From the NCBI RefSeq assembly GCF_000423525.1, contig NZ_AUID01000003.1, positions 62,001 through 126,000 of the forward strand: 64,000 nt of DNA. Reading direction: 5' to 3'. The DNA is from Proteocatella sphenisci DSM 23131 (lineage in GTDB: Bacteria > Bacillota > Clostridia > Peptostreptococcales > Filifactoraceae). Both the position numbers and the translations under genes were made by a program. A model generated the notes under the pieces. The model made no database searches and was not told where the DNA came from. It worked only from the letters and a program-made list of their open reading frames with translations. Of the stretch, positions 26,035 to 34,553 are shown piece by piece; within the stretch, counting starts at the first letter, position 1, and the number at the start of each line of letters is the position of its first letter.

Positions 26035-27237
26035 ATGGATATAAAAAAAAGGATAGATGAGATTTATGATGAAATAGTTGAAATAAGAAGGGATCTGCAC
26101 ATGCATCCTGAACTTTCGCAAAATGAGGTGCGCACAGCTAAAAAAATAAGCTCATATCTGCAAGGATTGGATATAGATTACAGGTCCAATGTTGCGGGCA
26201 ATGGAATCGTGGCCTGGATTGAGGGAAAAAAGAAATGTGAAATCAAAAAGCAGTTTCGCGGTGTGGGAATAAGGGCTGACATAGATGCTCTTCCTGTAAA
26301 GGAGATGTGCGATATAGACTTTAAATCTATGAACAAAGGGGTAATGCATGCCTGCGGTCACGATGTCCATACCGCTGTAATGCTTGGATCTGCAAAGATA
26401 CTTAAGGCTCTGGAAAATGAGTTTTGCGGAGCGGTAAAATTCTTTTTTCAGCCCGCAGAGGAAACCGTGGGGGGCGCTGAAAGAATGATAAAAGAAGGCT
26501 GCCTGCGAAATCCCGATGTAGATGCCGTAATAGGGCTCCACGTTGCGCCACTTGTGAGCTCAGGAGATATAGAGTTTTGCAAGGGAAAGATGAATGCTGC
26601 CTCTACTGAGTTTGAAATACTTGTACACGGCCAATCGTGCCACGGTGCTCATCCTGATGACGGGGTGGATCCTATAGTCGTTGCTTCACATATAGTGACT
26701 GGACTTCAGAGCATAATAAGCAGAAATCTGTCTCCTGCAAATCCAGGAGTAATAACGGTTGGAAAATTCCACTCAGGAACTGCCAACAATATAATTCCTG
26801 AAACTGCAGTTCTCTCAGGCATAATAAGGGCGCTTGACAATAATACCCAGCAATATATAAAAGACTGTGTGTTGAAATTTTCAACTTCTACTGCAGAGGC
26901 ATTTGGGGCGAGAGCTGCAGTTTCTTTTGAAGACAGTTATCCCGCCCTTGTTAATGATGATTTTTTGCTTGATGCAGTCCACGATATAGCAGTGGAAAAT
27001 CTTGGTACTGAGCGTATACATTTTATGCCTGAGCCCAGCCTTGGCTCTGATGATTTTTCATATTTTACCAATTCTGTTAAGTCCCTTTATTTTAACCTGG
27101 GAACAAAAAAAGAGGGAAGCATATCTTCTGATGTTCTTCACAGCGGATATTACTGCCCCGATGAAGAGAGCATGAAATCAGGGATGCTGATTGAAATAAT
27201 GAGTGTCCTGAAATTGCTTGAGATAAAGGCTGACTGA
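26035..27237 (+). CDS. M20-family amidohydrolase (N-acyl amino acid deacylase type)
   Basis: The 400 residues have RRDLHMHPELS, ADIDALPVKE, the metal ligands in HACGHDVHTAVMLG, the catalytic pair in FQPAEETVGGA, the dimerisation-domain motif SCHGAHPDDGVDP, and a C-terminal GSDDFSYF. It belongs to the hippurate hydrolase / N-acetyl-diaminopimelate deacetylase group, which removes acyl groups from amino acids or opens small peptides. AGGAGGTTTT precedes the ATG, and it lies 54 nt downstream of the vanX-like gene. The substrate is unknown; an N-acylated wall-peptide fragment would fit. Confidence 0.88.
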   Translation: MDIKKRIDEIYDEIVEIRRDLHMHPELSQNEVRTAKKISSYLQGLDIDYRSNVAGNGIVAWIEGKKKCEIKKQFRGVGIRADIDALPVKEMCDIDFKSMNKGVMHACGHDVHTAVMLGSAKILKALENEFCGAVKFFFQPAEETVGGAERMIKEGCLRNPDVDAVIGLHVAPLVSSGDIEFCKGKMNAASTEFEILVHGQSCHGAHPDDGVDPIVVASHIVTGLQSIISRNLSPANPGVITVGKFHSGTANNIIPETAVLSGIIRALDNNTQQYIKDCVLKFSTSTAEAFGARAAVSFEDSYPALVNDDFLLDAVHDIAVENLGTERIHFMPEPSLGSDDFSYFTNSVKSLYFNLGTKKEGSISSDVLHSGYYCPDEESMKSGMLIEIMSVLKLLEIKAD

Positions 27238-27241
27238 AAAA

Positions 27242-28390
27242 ATGAAAGGAAGTAATCCATTGGAATCAAATAAATATACAAATGGCTGTAATCGCATCGT
27301 CAGGGATACCTGCGTAAAGATAGATCTTTCTGCAATGGCAGGCAACATAAAAAATATAAAGGAAATGGCAGGCGAAAGTGTTGATGTAATGGCGGTAATC
27401 AAGGCTGATGGCTATGGCCACGGAAGCTGCTCCATTGCACCTGCATTGATGGAGCACGGAGCTTCATATCTTGGTGTAGCGACACTTTCTGAAGCGCTCG
27501 AGCTTAGAAATACCTACAGTGATTATCCCATTTTTATACTGGGACATACTCCTGACCGCCTGCTTGATCTTGTAGTTGAAAAAAACATAACTCAGACCGT
27601 ATTCTCACTGGCTCAGGCGGAAAAGCTCAGTGAAATTGCAAAAAAATCCGGCAGATCTGCCAAGATTCACATAAAGGTGGATACTGGGTTTCACAGACTA
27701 GGCACTGAGAGCGTGGATGAAATTGTAAATATATGTTCTCTGCCAAATCTAGATGTAGAGGGGATATTTTCTCATTTGGCACTTGCTGGAGACAGGGAAA
27801 ACCAGCTTCAGTATGAAAAATTCACCAAGATAATATCTCAGGCTGAATCTCGCGGATGTTCTTTCAGATATAAGCACATTGCTGACAGCATAGCCTGCGT
27901 GGACTATCCACAGTATCACATGAACATGGTAAGGCCTGGAGCGCTCTTGTATGGCCTTAAAGGTTATCACAAGGGAAGCATAGATGTAAGGCAGGCACTT
28001 TCTTTTGTGAGCCGCATATCTCAGATTCATGATATCCCTGAGGGCGAGGGAGCTGGATATGACTTTATCTGGAAAGCACCTCAGGACACGAGGATTGCAA
28101 CCATTCCTTTTGGTTATGCTGATGGATATCCCAGAAATATGAACAAGGGCGGATATGTTACAATAAGAGGTGTAAAATGCCCTGTCATAGGAATAATCTG
28201 CATGGATCAGTGCATGGTAGATCTTACAGGCCTACCTGACGCTGAAGAAGGCGATCTGGTTATTATCTATGGTGACGGCTCAAACAACACCATGAGCATT
28301 GATGAAGCAGCAAAGATTGCACAGACAAACAAAAACGAGATAGTCTCACGTATTTCGGCAAGACCACCTCGCGTTTATATAAATATTTAA
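27242..28390 (+). CDS. alr: Alanine racemase
   Basis: The 382 residues contain the PLP lysine in AVIKADGYGHGS, HIKVDTGFHRLG, NMVRPGALLYG, the catalytic Tyr in GAGYDFIWKAP and ICMDQCMVDLT. It interconverts L- and D-alanine. The start is uncertain: the ATG at 27242 has a poor ribosome site, whereas a TTG at 27260 has AAAGGAAG about 8 nt upstream; homology begins only near VRDTCVKIDLSAM. As third gene of the sigma-54 operon it would turn D-Ala released by the dipeptidase into L-Ala, so it is probably the catabolic rather than the biosynthetic racemase. Confidence 0.93.
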   Translation: MKGSNPLESNKYTNGCNRIVRDTCVKIDLSAMAGNIKNIKEMAGESVDVMAVIKADGYGHGSCSIAPALMEHGASYLGVATLSEALELRNTYSDYPIFILGHTPDRLLDLVVEKNITQTVFSLAQAEKLSEIAKKSGRSAKIHIKVDTGFHRLGTESVDEIVNICSLPNLDVEGIFSHLALAGDRENQLQYEKFTKIISQAESRGCSFRYKHIADSIACVDYPQYHMNMVRPGALLYGLKGYHKGSIDVRQALSFVSRISQIHDIPEGEGAGYDFIWKAPQDTRIATIPFGYADGYPRNMNKGGYVTIRGVKCPVIGIICMDQCMVDLTGLPDAEEGDLVIIYGDGSNNTMSIDEAAKIAQTNKNEIVSRISARPPRVYINI

Positions 28391-28414
28391 TTTTTTTGCA
28401 TATTTTTGTAAGCA

Positions 28415-30265
28415 TTAAACCGGTATATCATATTTTTTACATTTTTCATAGAAGGAGGATCTGGATATGTCCAGTTCCTCTATTACTTTTTTCTTGTCAG
28501 AATTGTTCCTTACAAGTGCCTCTTCGATTATCCTGACCTCTTCATGAGCAAGCAGATCTTTCATGGTTACCGCAATCTTTTTTTCGGATATATTTATATG
28601 CTCCGGATAGATAAGCGGTGTCTCACAAAGGGTTATGGCTCTTTCTATGACGTTCTCAAGCTCCCTTACATTTCCCGGCCAGCTGTATGAAAGCATCTTG
28701 CGAAGGGCTTCCCCCGAAAACTGCTTTACTGATATGTCATACTGCTCACAGATTCTTTTCATTATCTGATTTATAAGAAGATAAAGATCTGTCTTTCTAT
28801 CTCGAAGCGGAGGGATGTCAATTGGAAACACGTTTATTCTGTAAAACAGATCTCGCCTGAATGTTCCTGCGAGGACTTCTTCCTCAAGGTTTCTGTTTGT
28901 GGCTGCAACAACTCTTACATCTACATTTATCGGCTTTGATGAGCCCACCCTGTAGATGGTCTTGTTCTGAAGCACATGAAGGAGTTTCACCTGTATTTCG
29001 AGCGGAATCTCTCCTATCTCATCGAGAAATATCGTGCCGCCGTCTGCTGCCTCAAAATATCCCTCTTTTCCTGATGTGGACGCACCTGTAAAAGCACCTC
29101 CTACGTATCCAAACAGTTCACTTTCAAACAGAGTTGGTGCAATGGCGTTGCAGTTTACTTCTACAAAAGGTGCTTTAGGGTTCCCGATGTTATGTATCTC
29201 TCTTGCGAGCTGAGATTTTCCAGTTCCGCTTTCGCCCGTTATTATAACGTTGAATTTGGTCTGAGAGGCTTTGTAGGCAAGATATTTGATATCTTGTATG
29301 AGTGGACCGCTGCCGACAATTTTTTTGAATGCGTCTTTTGGAAAGGACTTTTTGTATGAACGGTGGACCTTGTGCTGCTTTTCTATTTCTTCGATTATGC
29401 GATTTCTGTCATCGAGCAGTGCCTCTAGCTCAGTTGCGTCCTGAAGCATCATAAACACGCCTCTGGTCTGGTTTTCTTCTACATTTTTGAGTGGAAAAAT
29501 AGAACATATAAAAGGCCTTCGATTTATTTCGTAGAGCGCGTCCTTTATCTGGTCTTCGTCTCCTTTAAGAAGCTCAAACACCTTCCTGGTAAGCTCACTC
29601 TCATCAAACACCTCGAGCAGCTTTTTACCTATAACCTGGAATTCTTCTTCGTTACTGCTTCTTTTTGCGAGAAATCGCGCTCCCTTTATAAGAGTTCCGG
29701 CTGCCTCTTTACGTACACTGTAGCCTGGCATCTGGAAGAACTTTATCTGTCCGTTAACCCCGTCTATTACTACAATATGGCCAATCGCATTAAAAAAGTT
29801 CATTGCAAAGGTCTTTCCGTTTACGCTTATGATTATATTTTTTTTCGATGAATCTATCTTTACATTTATATGAAAGCCCAGATATCTGGTGTCCATCTCA
29901 AAGGGAGTATTTAGCTGATGTCCTCTTATATACTTGTATACCGGTTCTATTTTTCGGTTTTTGTAGACTCCAGCCCCTATTATCATATCTCCGGTCCTGA
30001 TTTTTCTGTCTCTTATGTTTATCAGTTCCAGATCTTCGACTGTGAGGTCTCCGTCATCGTCTCCAAGTGCGTTGTCTGCTATCACGACAATATCACCTGG
30101 CATTATCTCCCCGCTTTCGTGAGTATTGGTACGGTCAAAATCTATGCCTGTTATCTCTCTGGCTTTCTGATTGCATATGGAAATGCGCTTTTCGCTGTCC
30201 ACAAACACGAGCCCTCTTGAGAGATTGTTCATGAGATTTTCAATGATCTGTGTAGTTTCTATCAT
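28415..30265 (-). CDS. Sigma-54-dependent transcriptional activator with novel-looking sensor region
   Basis: Start 30265 is chosen because it lies just past the upstream gene's stop; an ATG at 30289 overlaps that gene. Counting from 30289: a PAS-like segment (about 15-60), a region of about 160 residues with no obvious family ([11 protein letters not shown] to FLAKRSS), a second PAS-like segment (about 225-295), AAA+ (about 320-555) with GESGTGKS and a GAFTGA loop, and a Fis-type helix-turn-helix ending [12 protein letters not shown]. It converges on the vanX-like/amidohydrolase/alr operon, whose promoter is sigma-54 type, and is the likely activator. The effector is unknown; D-Ala or a wall peptide is a guess from context. 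Confidence 0.88.
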   Translation of the reverse strand: MIETTQIIENLMNNLSRGLVFVDSEKRISICNQKAREITGIDFDRTNTHESGEIMPGDIVVIADNALGDDDGDLTVEDLELINIRDRKIRTGDMIIGAGVYKNRKIEPVYKYIRGHQLNTPFEMDTRYLGFHINVKIDSSKKNIIISVNGKTFAMNFFNAIGHIVVIDGVNGQIKFFQMPGYSVRKEAAGTLIKGARFLAKRSSNEEEFQVIGKKLLEVFDESELTRKVFELLKGDEDQIKDALYEINRRPFICSIFPLKNVEENQTRGVFMMLQDATELEALLDDRNRIIEEIEKQHKVHRSYKKSFPKDAFKKIVGSGPLIQDIKYLAYKASQTKFNVIITGESGTGKSQLAREIHNIGNPKAPFVEVNCNAIAPTLFESELFGYVGGAFTGASTSGKEGYFEAADGGTIFLDEIGEIPLEIQVKLLHVLQNKTIYRVGSSKPINVDVRVVAATNRNLEEEVLAGTFRRDLFYRINVFPIDIPPLRDRKTDLYLLINQIMKRICEQYDISVKQFSGEALRKMLSYSWPGNVRELENVIERAITLCETPLIYPEHINISEKKIAVTMKDLLAHEEVRIIEEALVRNNSDKKKVIEELDISRSSFYEKCKKYDIPV

Positions 30266-30270
30266 ATCAG

Positions 30271-31038
30271 CTAAGCATCCAAATTGCATTTTTCAAAAAG
30301 CTGAAGTGCAGTATTTCTCATGAAATTGTTTACGTCTGATACCTTTGTGTCATTTGAAAAAAACGAAAATATGAATGGCTGTTTTGCATATATTATTCCG
30401 ACGTCGTTTGATATGTAGTCGTCTTCTCCTGTTTTGTGAGCCGCTCTGGTACCCGGTGGCAGCATCTCTTTTATCTTGTGGTTTATCTGCTGACGGTGCA
30501 GAATTTCTTTTATATCTTCTGACACTTTTTCATTTATGAATCTGTTGAAATGAAGTTCTTCAAGCAGGTATGCCATCTCTTTGGGTGTGGCGCTGTTTTG
30601 GATTCCTTTTTTTGAAGCTTCCATGTCAAAAAGCTTTCTGTTGACGCGTGTATCCGCAAGCCCCATATCAGTGAATACTTCATTCAGTTTTTCAGTTCCA
30701 AAATGTGAAATAAGAACGTTTGTGGCTGTGTTGTCGCTTATCGTTATCATCAGATTGCAAAGTGTGCGTATGTCAACTTCTGGTTCTCCTGTGAAGGAAT
30801 TTAGAGCTCCACAGCTTGGCATCTTTTCTTCCTGCTTTATTTTTATGTACTCAGTAAGATCAGCGGCTCTGCTTTCTGCCAGATTGAATATAGCCATAAG
30901 CACAGGAAGCTTTATCACGCTCGCAGGTATGAATTTTTCGTTTTCATTCCACGCAATTGTCTCTCCGGTTTCGAGGTTTTTGTAGAAAAATCCTGTCTTG
31001 CCTGGAAGCGCTTTTAGTTTTTGGGTTATGCTTTCCAT
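30271..31038 (-). CDS. Class A beta-lactamase-related serine hydrolase, cytoplasmic
   Basis: The 255 residues show the penicilloyl-serine motifs Ser40-x-x-Lys43 (SVIK), Ser101-Asp-Asn103 (ISDN) and Lys202-Thr-Gly204 (HKTG). Where class A beta-lactamases have ExxLN (Glu166), this protein has RKLFDMEASKKG, as in a large group of clostridial serine hydrolases that are not proven beta-lactamases. There is no signal peptide. A D-amino-acid peptidase or amidase acting on internal substrates suits the neighbours better than antibiotic resistance. It lies 6 nt upstream of the sigma-54 activator gene and 53 nt downstream of the aminotransferase. Confidence 0.85.
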   Translation of the reverse strand: MESITQKLKALPGKTGFFYKNLETGETIAWNENEKFIPASVIKLPVLMAIFNLAESRAADLTEYIKIKQEEKMPSCGALNSFTGEPEVDIRTLCNLMITISDNTATNVLISHFGTEKLNEVFTDMGLADTRVNRKLFDMEASKKGIQNSATPKEMAYLLEELHFNRFINEKVSEDIKEILHRQQINHKIKEMLPPGTRAAHKTGEDDYISNDVGIIYAKQPFIFSFFSNDTKVSDVNNFMRNTALQLFEKCNLDA

Positions 31039-31091
31039 AATTTAATATCCTTTCATTATAAGATTGGTATAAGCTTATGATTTATTATAGT

Positions 31092-32237
31092 TTATATGAA
31101 AGACAGTGTCAAAAAAATCGCATAAAAACTTTCCTTTAAATTGCACGAAAGCTCAAATCCTAGTTCTTTAAGTGCGCCCTGAAGTGCATCCATTACAAGT
31201 TTCATGTCTTCTACATTGGCATTTTCTCCCATGTGGCCTATGCGTATAACTTTTCCGCTAAGGCATCCAAAGCAGCCTGCAATCATGACTCCATATTTTT
31301 CTTTCATAATTCTCAGTATATCGGAATCCGTCAAACCCTGAGGCACTTTGATCGCCGTAATAGTATCCGCAAATCCTGATTTGAGATAAAACTCCAGTCC
31401 AGCTTGTGTTAGGGCTTTTCTGGCAGCCTGAGCTATATCCTTGTGCCTTTGGACAAATCCTTCTTCTTCTATTACATTATCTATTGCCTGAGCTACCCCA
31501 TATATGTCGCTGATTGGCATGGAGTATGGGAACCACTTGTTGATGTAGTAATCCTTGTAGTTGAGAAGGTTGGCATAAAACGAACTTATTGGAGATTTTC
31601 TGGCTTCCATGGATGCAAAAGCCCTGTCGCTGACGCAAACAAGTGTTATCCCAACCGGTGCAGACAGCGCCTTTTGTGAACCTCCGCATATTATGTCTAT
31701 ATGACTCGTGTCTACGCATATATCTTGTCCAAACATGCTTGAAACCGAATCTACTACCGATAATATCCCGTGCGAATCAAACAGAGTACAGATTTTTTCT
31801 ATATCATTAAGTACCCCGCTCGGCGTGTCGCAGTGAACAACAGTCGCATATTTGAAATCAGAATCTTTTTCAAGAAATGCAGCCAGCCTGCTTATGTCAA
31901 CTGGTCTGTCGTATTCACTTTCAAAAAGTACGACCTCTCCGCCATACATCTTTACGAAATCCTCAAAGCCTCTTCCAAAGATTCCGTTGTCTATAACAAG
32001 CACTCTGTCTCCAGGCTCCGTCAAAGAAGCACATGCCGCTTCGAGACCAAGTATAGCCTCTCCACTGAGTATATATGAAGAGTTTTCTGTTTTTAAAATC
32101 CTGCTTAGTTTGTCACAGGTATCCTTGTAGAAATCATAAAATTCCAGATCCAGATCGGGATTTGTAACCTCGATACTCCTTTTCATCCTTACGTTCTCTC
32201 TTACCTGTGTAGGTCCAGGCGTCATTATCTTGAGCAT
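31092..32237 (-). CDS. Class V aminotransferase (alanine/serine-glyoxylate type)
   Basis: The 381 residues match the small-molecule class V family: N-terminal MTPGPTQVRENV, LSGEAILGLEAA, VDSVSSMFG, and the PLP lysine in CGGSQKALSAPVGI. These enzymes transfer amino groups from alanine, serine or phosphoserine-like donors to glyoxylate or pyruvate. Beside the D-Ala genes it could convert alanine to pyruvate. GGGAGGATTCTA precedes the ATG, which overlaps the ECF-component stop by 1 nt. The C-terminal 20 residues (CNLKESFYAIFLTLSFI) look unusually hydrophobic for the family and may be extra. Confidence 0.88.
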   Translation of the reverse strand: MLKIMTPGPTQVRENVRMKRSIEVTNPDLDLEFYDFYKDTCDKLSRILKTENSSYILSGEAILGLEAACASLTEPGDRVLVIDNGIFGRGFEDFVKMYGGEVVLFESEYDRPVDISRLAAFLEKDSDFKYATVVHCDTPSGVLNDIEKICTLFDSHGILSVVDSVSSMFGQDICVDTSHIDIICGGSQKALSAPVGITLVCVSDRAFASMEARKSPISSFYANLLNYKDYYINKWFPYSMPISDIYGVAQAIDNVIEEEGFVQRHKDIAQAARKALTQAGLEFYLKSGFADTITAIKVPQGLTDSDILRIMKEKYGVMIAGCFGCLSGKVIRIGHMGENANVEDMKLVMDALQGALKELGFELSCNLKESFYAIFLTLSFI

Positions 32238-32776
32238 TAGAATCCTCCCTTAAGTGCTATTTTCTTAAGCTTGTCTACAACTGGAATCACTATTATTCCG
32301 GCAACAAGTATCTGCATTACATTACCTGGAACTGAACCTATTGGTGCTATAGGGTTTCCATACAGCAACACTTCTGCAATATAATATCCCGCCACTTTTA
32401 TGATACATGCTGCAAATATAGCAATGCTATTGGTTATGTATGCATTTCCTCTTGATTTTTCACAAATAACCCCTACAACATATCCGATAGCACCACATAT
32501 TATAAATGTAAAAGGTGCCCACGCAGTCCATCCTGAAATTATATCAAACATTGCCATTCCAAATGCTCCGGCTATAGCTCCTGTTTTTCTGCCATAAACA
32601 ATCGCTGCTATGAACAGCGGTACGTTTCCAAGATGTATAAGTCCCCCGTTTCCCATAAATGGCAGCCTTACATTTATTGACATTGTAGCCAAAAGTGTAA
32701 GCCCGATAAACAATCCATTGATAATCATAGTTCTTGTAGCAGTCCTGCTGCCGATGTACTTTTGATTTGTCTGCAT
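32237..32776 (-). CDS. ECF transporter S component
   Basis: The 179-residue integral membrane protein has about five to six hydrophobic segments and an early Ala/Leu-rich MSINVRLPFMGNGGLIHLGN block typical of ECF substrate-binding (S) subunits. It works with shared EcfA/A'/T subunits, which are not in this window, to import a vitamin or small substrate. The substrate is unknown; co-transcription with the aminotransferase hints at a related metabolite or a PLP precursor. No riboswitch fold was recognised in the 130 bp upstream. Confidence 0.8.
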   Translation of the reverse strand: MQTNQKYIGSRTATRTMIINGLFIGLTLLATMSINVRLPFMGNGGLIHLGNVPLFIAAIVYGRKTGAIAGAFGMAMFDIISGWTAWAPFTFIICGAIGYVVGVICEKSRGNAYITNSIAIFAACIIKVAGYYIAEVLLYGNPIAPIGSVPGNVMQILVAGIIVIPVVDKLKKIALKGGF

Positions 32777-32909
32777 TTCAATGTTCTCCTCTGATATTAT
32801 ATTGTTTTTTGTTTACTCAATATGATACCTTTATTCTGTTCTTTTGAAAATGGTCAGATTGTTTATATTTTGAAGGTACAGATTTTTATGTGTAACTTTT
32901 TTGCAAAAA

Positions 32910-32938
32910 AAGAACCAGGATGTTATACCTGATTCTTC
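32910..32938 (-). terminator. Terminator of the cytochrome-like operon
   Basis: On the minus strand AAGAATCAGG / CCTGGTTCTT form a stem (one G-T pair) followed by seven T. It lies 22 nt past the small membrane protein gene. Confidence 0.75.
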
Positions 32939-32960
32939 CGATTTATTATTTTTATATATT

Positions 32961-33353
32961 TCACCTCAAAAAATAATTAAGCGCTGACGGGAATATGAGA
33001 TGCAAGGCCAGCAGCATTATAACGAGCGCTGCAAAATATCTGTGAAGCTGAAGAAAAATTTTCTTCTTTTTTAGATAAAACAATAGCCCCATAGTACCTG
33101 TAAGCAGCAGGGATAAATAAAGAAGTGTCCCTGTGTGAAGCCTTAACCCCCCAAGCGCAAGGTAACCATGGACAATTCCAGTCACAACAAGAACAAATCC
33201 CATCTGTTTGTGAATTTTTCGCAGCATTCTTGTAAGGCTCTGGATATTCTTGTTTTTGCCCTTGAAAATCATCTTGTTTGCACGTATCAAGGCGAAGGGC
33301 ATAACCATAAGTGTAAGCAGAACCGCGTTAAGCCAACCAAGTATTGAGTACAT
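32961..33353 (-). CDS. Small four-helix membrane protein, probable b-type cytochrome
   Basis: The 130 residues form about four hydrophobic helices (2-22, 48-68, 78-95, 107-127). Histidines lie at helix ends: RKIHKQMG, GIVHGYLA, LRLHTG, LQLHRYF, LALHLIF, arranged like haem-ligating pairs of cytochrome b561 / ferric reductase-like proteins. It is encoded 9 nt after a cytochrome b5-like lipoprotein, which supports a membrane electron-transfer role. Haem binding is inference. Confidence 0.65.
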   Translation of the reverse strand: MYSILGWLNAVLLTLMVMPFALIRANKMIFKGKNKNIQSLTRMLRKIHKQMGFVLVVTGIVHGYLALGGLRLHTGTLLYLSLLLTGTMGLLFYLKKKKIFLQLHRYFAALVIMLLALHLIFPSALNYFLR

Positions 33354-33362
33354 AATTCCCCC

Positions 33363-33740
33363 TTACCCAAGCTTTCCTACTACCGTAATTCCTTCCAGTT
33401 TTGATACACCATGCGGGGATACATTTTTAATTTCTTCTGTTAAATCTTTTCCCGCCTCATAGCCGTTATGTTCTCCACCAGACCATGGTTTTACATCGGT
33501 TACATCATATACCACTCCATCTACAGCAATGTATGCTTTTGCCCCGTCTTTTCCGTCATATTCTTCAAGCTCGTCCAGAGTAAATGTCTTTTCTTCAGCC
33601 TGCTCCGGTGCAGCAGGTTCTTCAGTTGTTACATTGCCGTCATCATTTTCAGGTATGGTATCATCTGTGGAGCTGCAGCCGAAAAGCGCCAGAGACAAGA
33701 CAAGCATTATCATACTTAATATCAAAGTTGTTTTTTTCAT
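33363..33740 (-). CDS. Cytochrome b5-like haem-binding lipoprotein
   Basis: Start 33740 (ATG AAA AAA) has GGAAAGGAG upstream; an in-frame start at 33758 precedes that site. The 125 residues contain a lipoprotein signal with Cys22 in LALFGCSS, an acidic Pro/Glu linker, and a cytochrome b5-type domain (FTLDELEEYDGKDG, AYIAVDGVVYDVTDV, GGEHNGYEAGKDLT, VSPHG). The two histidines in EHNG and SPHG are the expected axial haem ligands. It would sit outside the membrane and pass electrons to or from the membrane protein encoded next. Such small b5-like proteins occur in anaerobic Firmicutes but their partners are mostly undefined. Confidence 0.82.
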   Translation of the reverse strand: MKKTTLILSMIMLVLSLALFGCSSTDDTIPENDDGNVTTEEPAAPEQAEEKTFTLDELEEYDGKDGAKAYIAVDGVVYDVTDVKPWSGGEHNGYEAGKDLTEEIKNVSPHGVSKLEGITVVGKLG

Positions 33741-33803
33741 GGTAAAACTCCTTTCCAATTCTTATGGACATTATAATTGTACTCTTACATGTTTACCCAT
33801 TTT

Positions 33804-34553
33804 TTAAGATAAATATATCTTTATGAATATATCTATTATATCTTCTTTTGTACTGCTTTTTATTCCCATAGCTTTCAAATCCACCGGTTCGTCTTTAATA
33901 AGATCTACAAATCTTATCATATCATTCAAAATACTTCCATTCAGAGATACTGTTTTGTTTTTAGATATTAACACCGATAGTCTGAAAATGTCGTTTTTGT
34001 GTTTATTTATGTCCTTGGAGTCTATATTATTTCCTAATTCCTTTCTTAAACTTAAATCAAGCCACGCCTTTGCTTTAAATGGAATCAAATGTAATTCATT
34101 CAAAACAGGTATCCCTTTTACAAACACCCTTCCCTCTATTAAGAAATTATAATAATCTTCATCAAGCAGTATAGCTGAAAGACTCGATATATTATCACTT
34201 ATGTGGATTGGTACTATATTTTCAGATTTCAATATTTCTTTTGATGTTTTCGAAAACAACTCAATCATAACTGGATATCCCTTAACCCTAGGCTTAGAAA
34301 ATCTGTACAGTTCTGGTTTCCCATTACTTTTCTCTCTGATTTCATACTCTCCACTCGTTATAAATTCCCAAAATCTCACTCCAAATGTTTCCGTTAGCGC
34401 TTCTACTATCAATACTATATCTAAATCTTTTGTAGCTCTAAAATCAAGTCCTGCCTCGTCCATAAGTAAATCACAAGCCGTCCCACCAATGAGAATATAT
34501 TCCTGCGAAAAATCTCGGAAGAAATTTTCAAAAATTTCTATTCCCTTAACCAT
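33804..34553 (-). CDS. Nucleotidyltransferase, AbiEii/AbiGii toxin-type
   Basis: The 249-residue protein has a minimal nucleotidyltransferase core near its N-terminus: LIGGTACDLLMDEAGLDFRATKDLDIVL, that is GG...D-x-D. The remainder is helical and unlike housekeeping nucleotidyltransferases. Family knowledge: AbiEii toxins of type IV abortive-infection/toxin-antitoxin systems have this fold and modify tRNA or other targets. Its ATG overlaps the stop of the winged-helix partner gene by 1 nt, so the two form one operon. Toxicity here is not shown; the pair may be a defence or stability module. Confidence 0.75.
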   Translation of the reverse strand: MVKGIEIFENFFRDFSQEYILIGGTACDLLMDEAGLDFRATKDLDIVLIVEALTETFGVRFWEFITSGEYEIREKSNGKPELYRFSKPRVKGYPVMIELFSKTSKEILKSENIVPIHISDNISSLSAILLDEDYYNFLIEGRVFVKGIPVLNELHLIPFKAKAWLDLSLRKELGNNIDSKDINKHKNDIFRLSVLISKNKTVSLNGSILNDMIRFVDLIKDEPVDLKAMGIKSSTKEDIIDIFIKIYLS

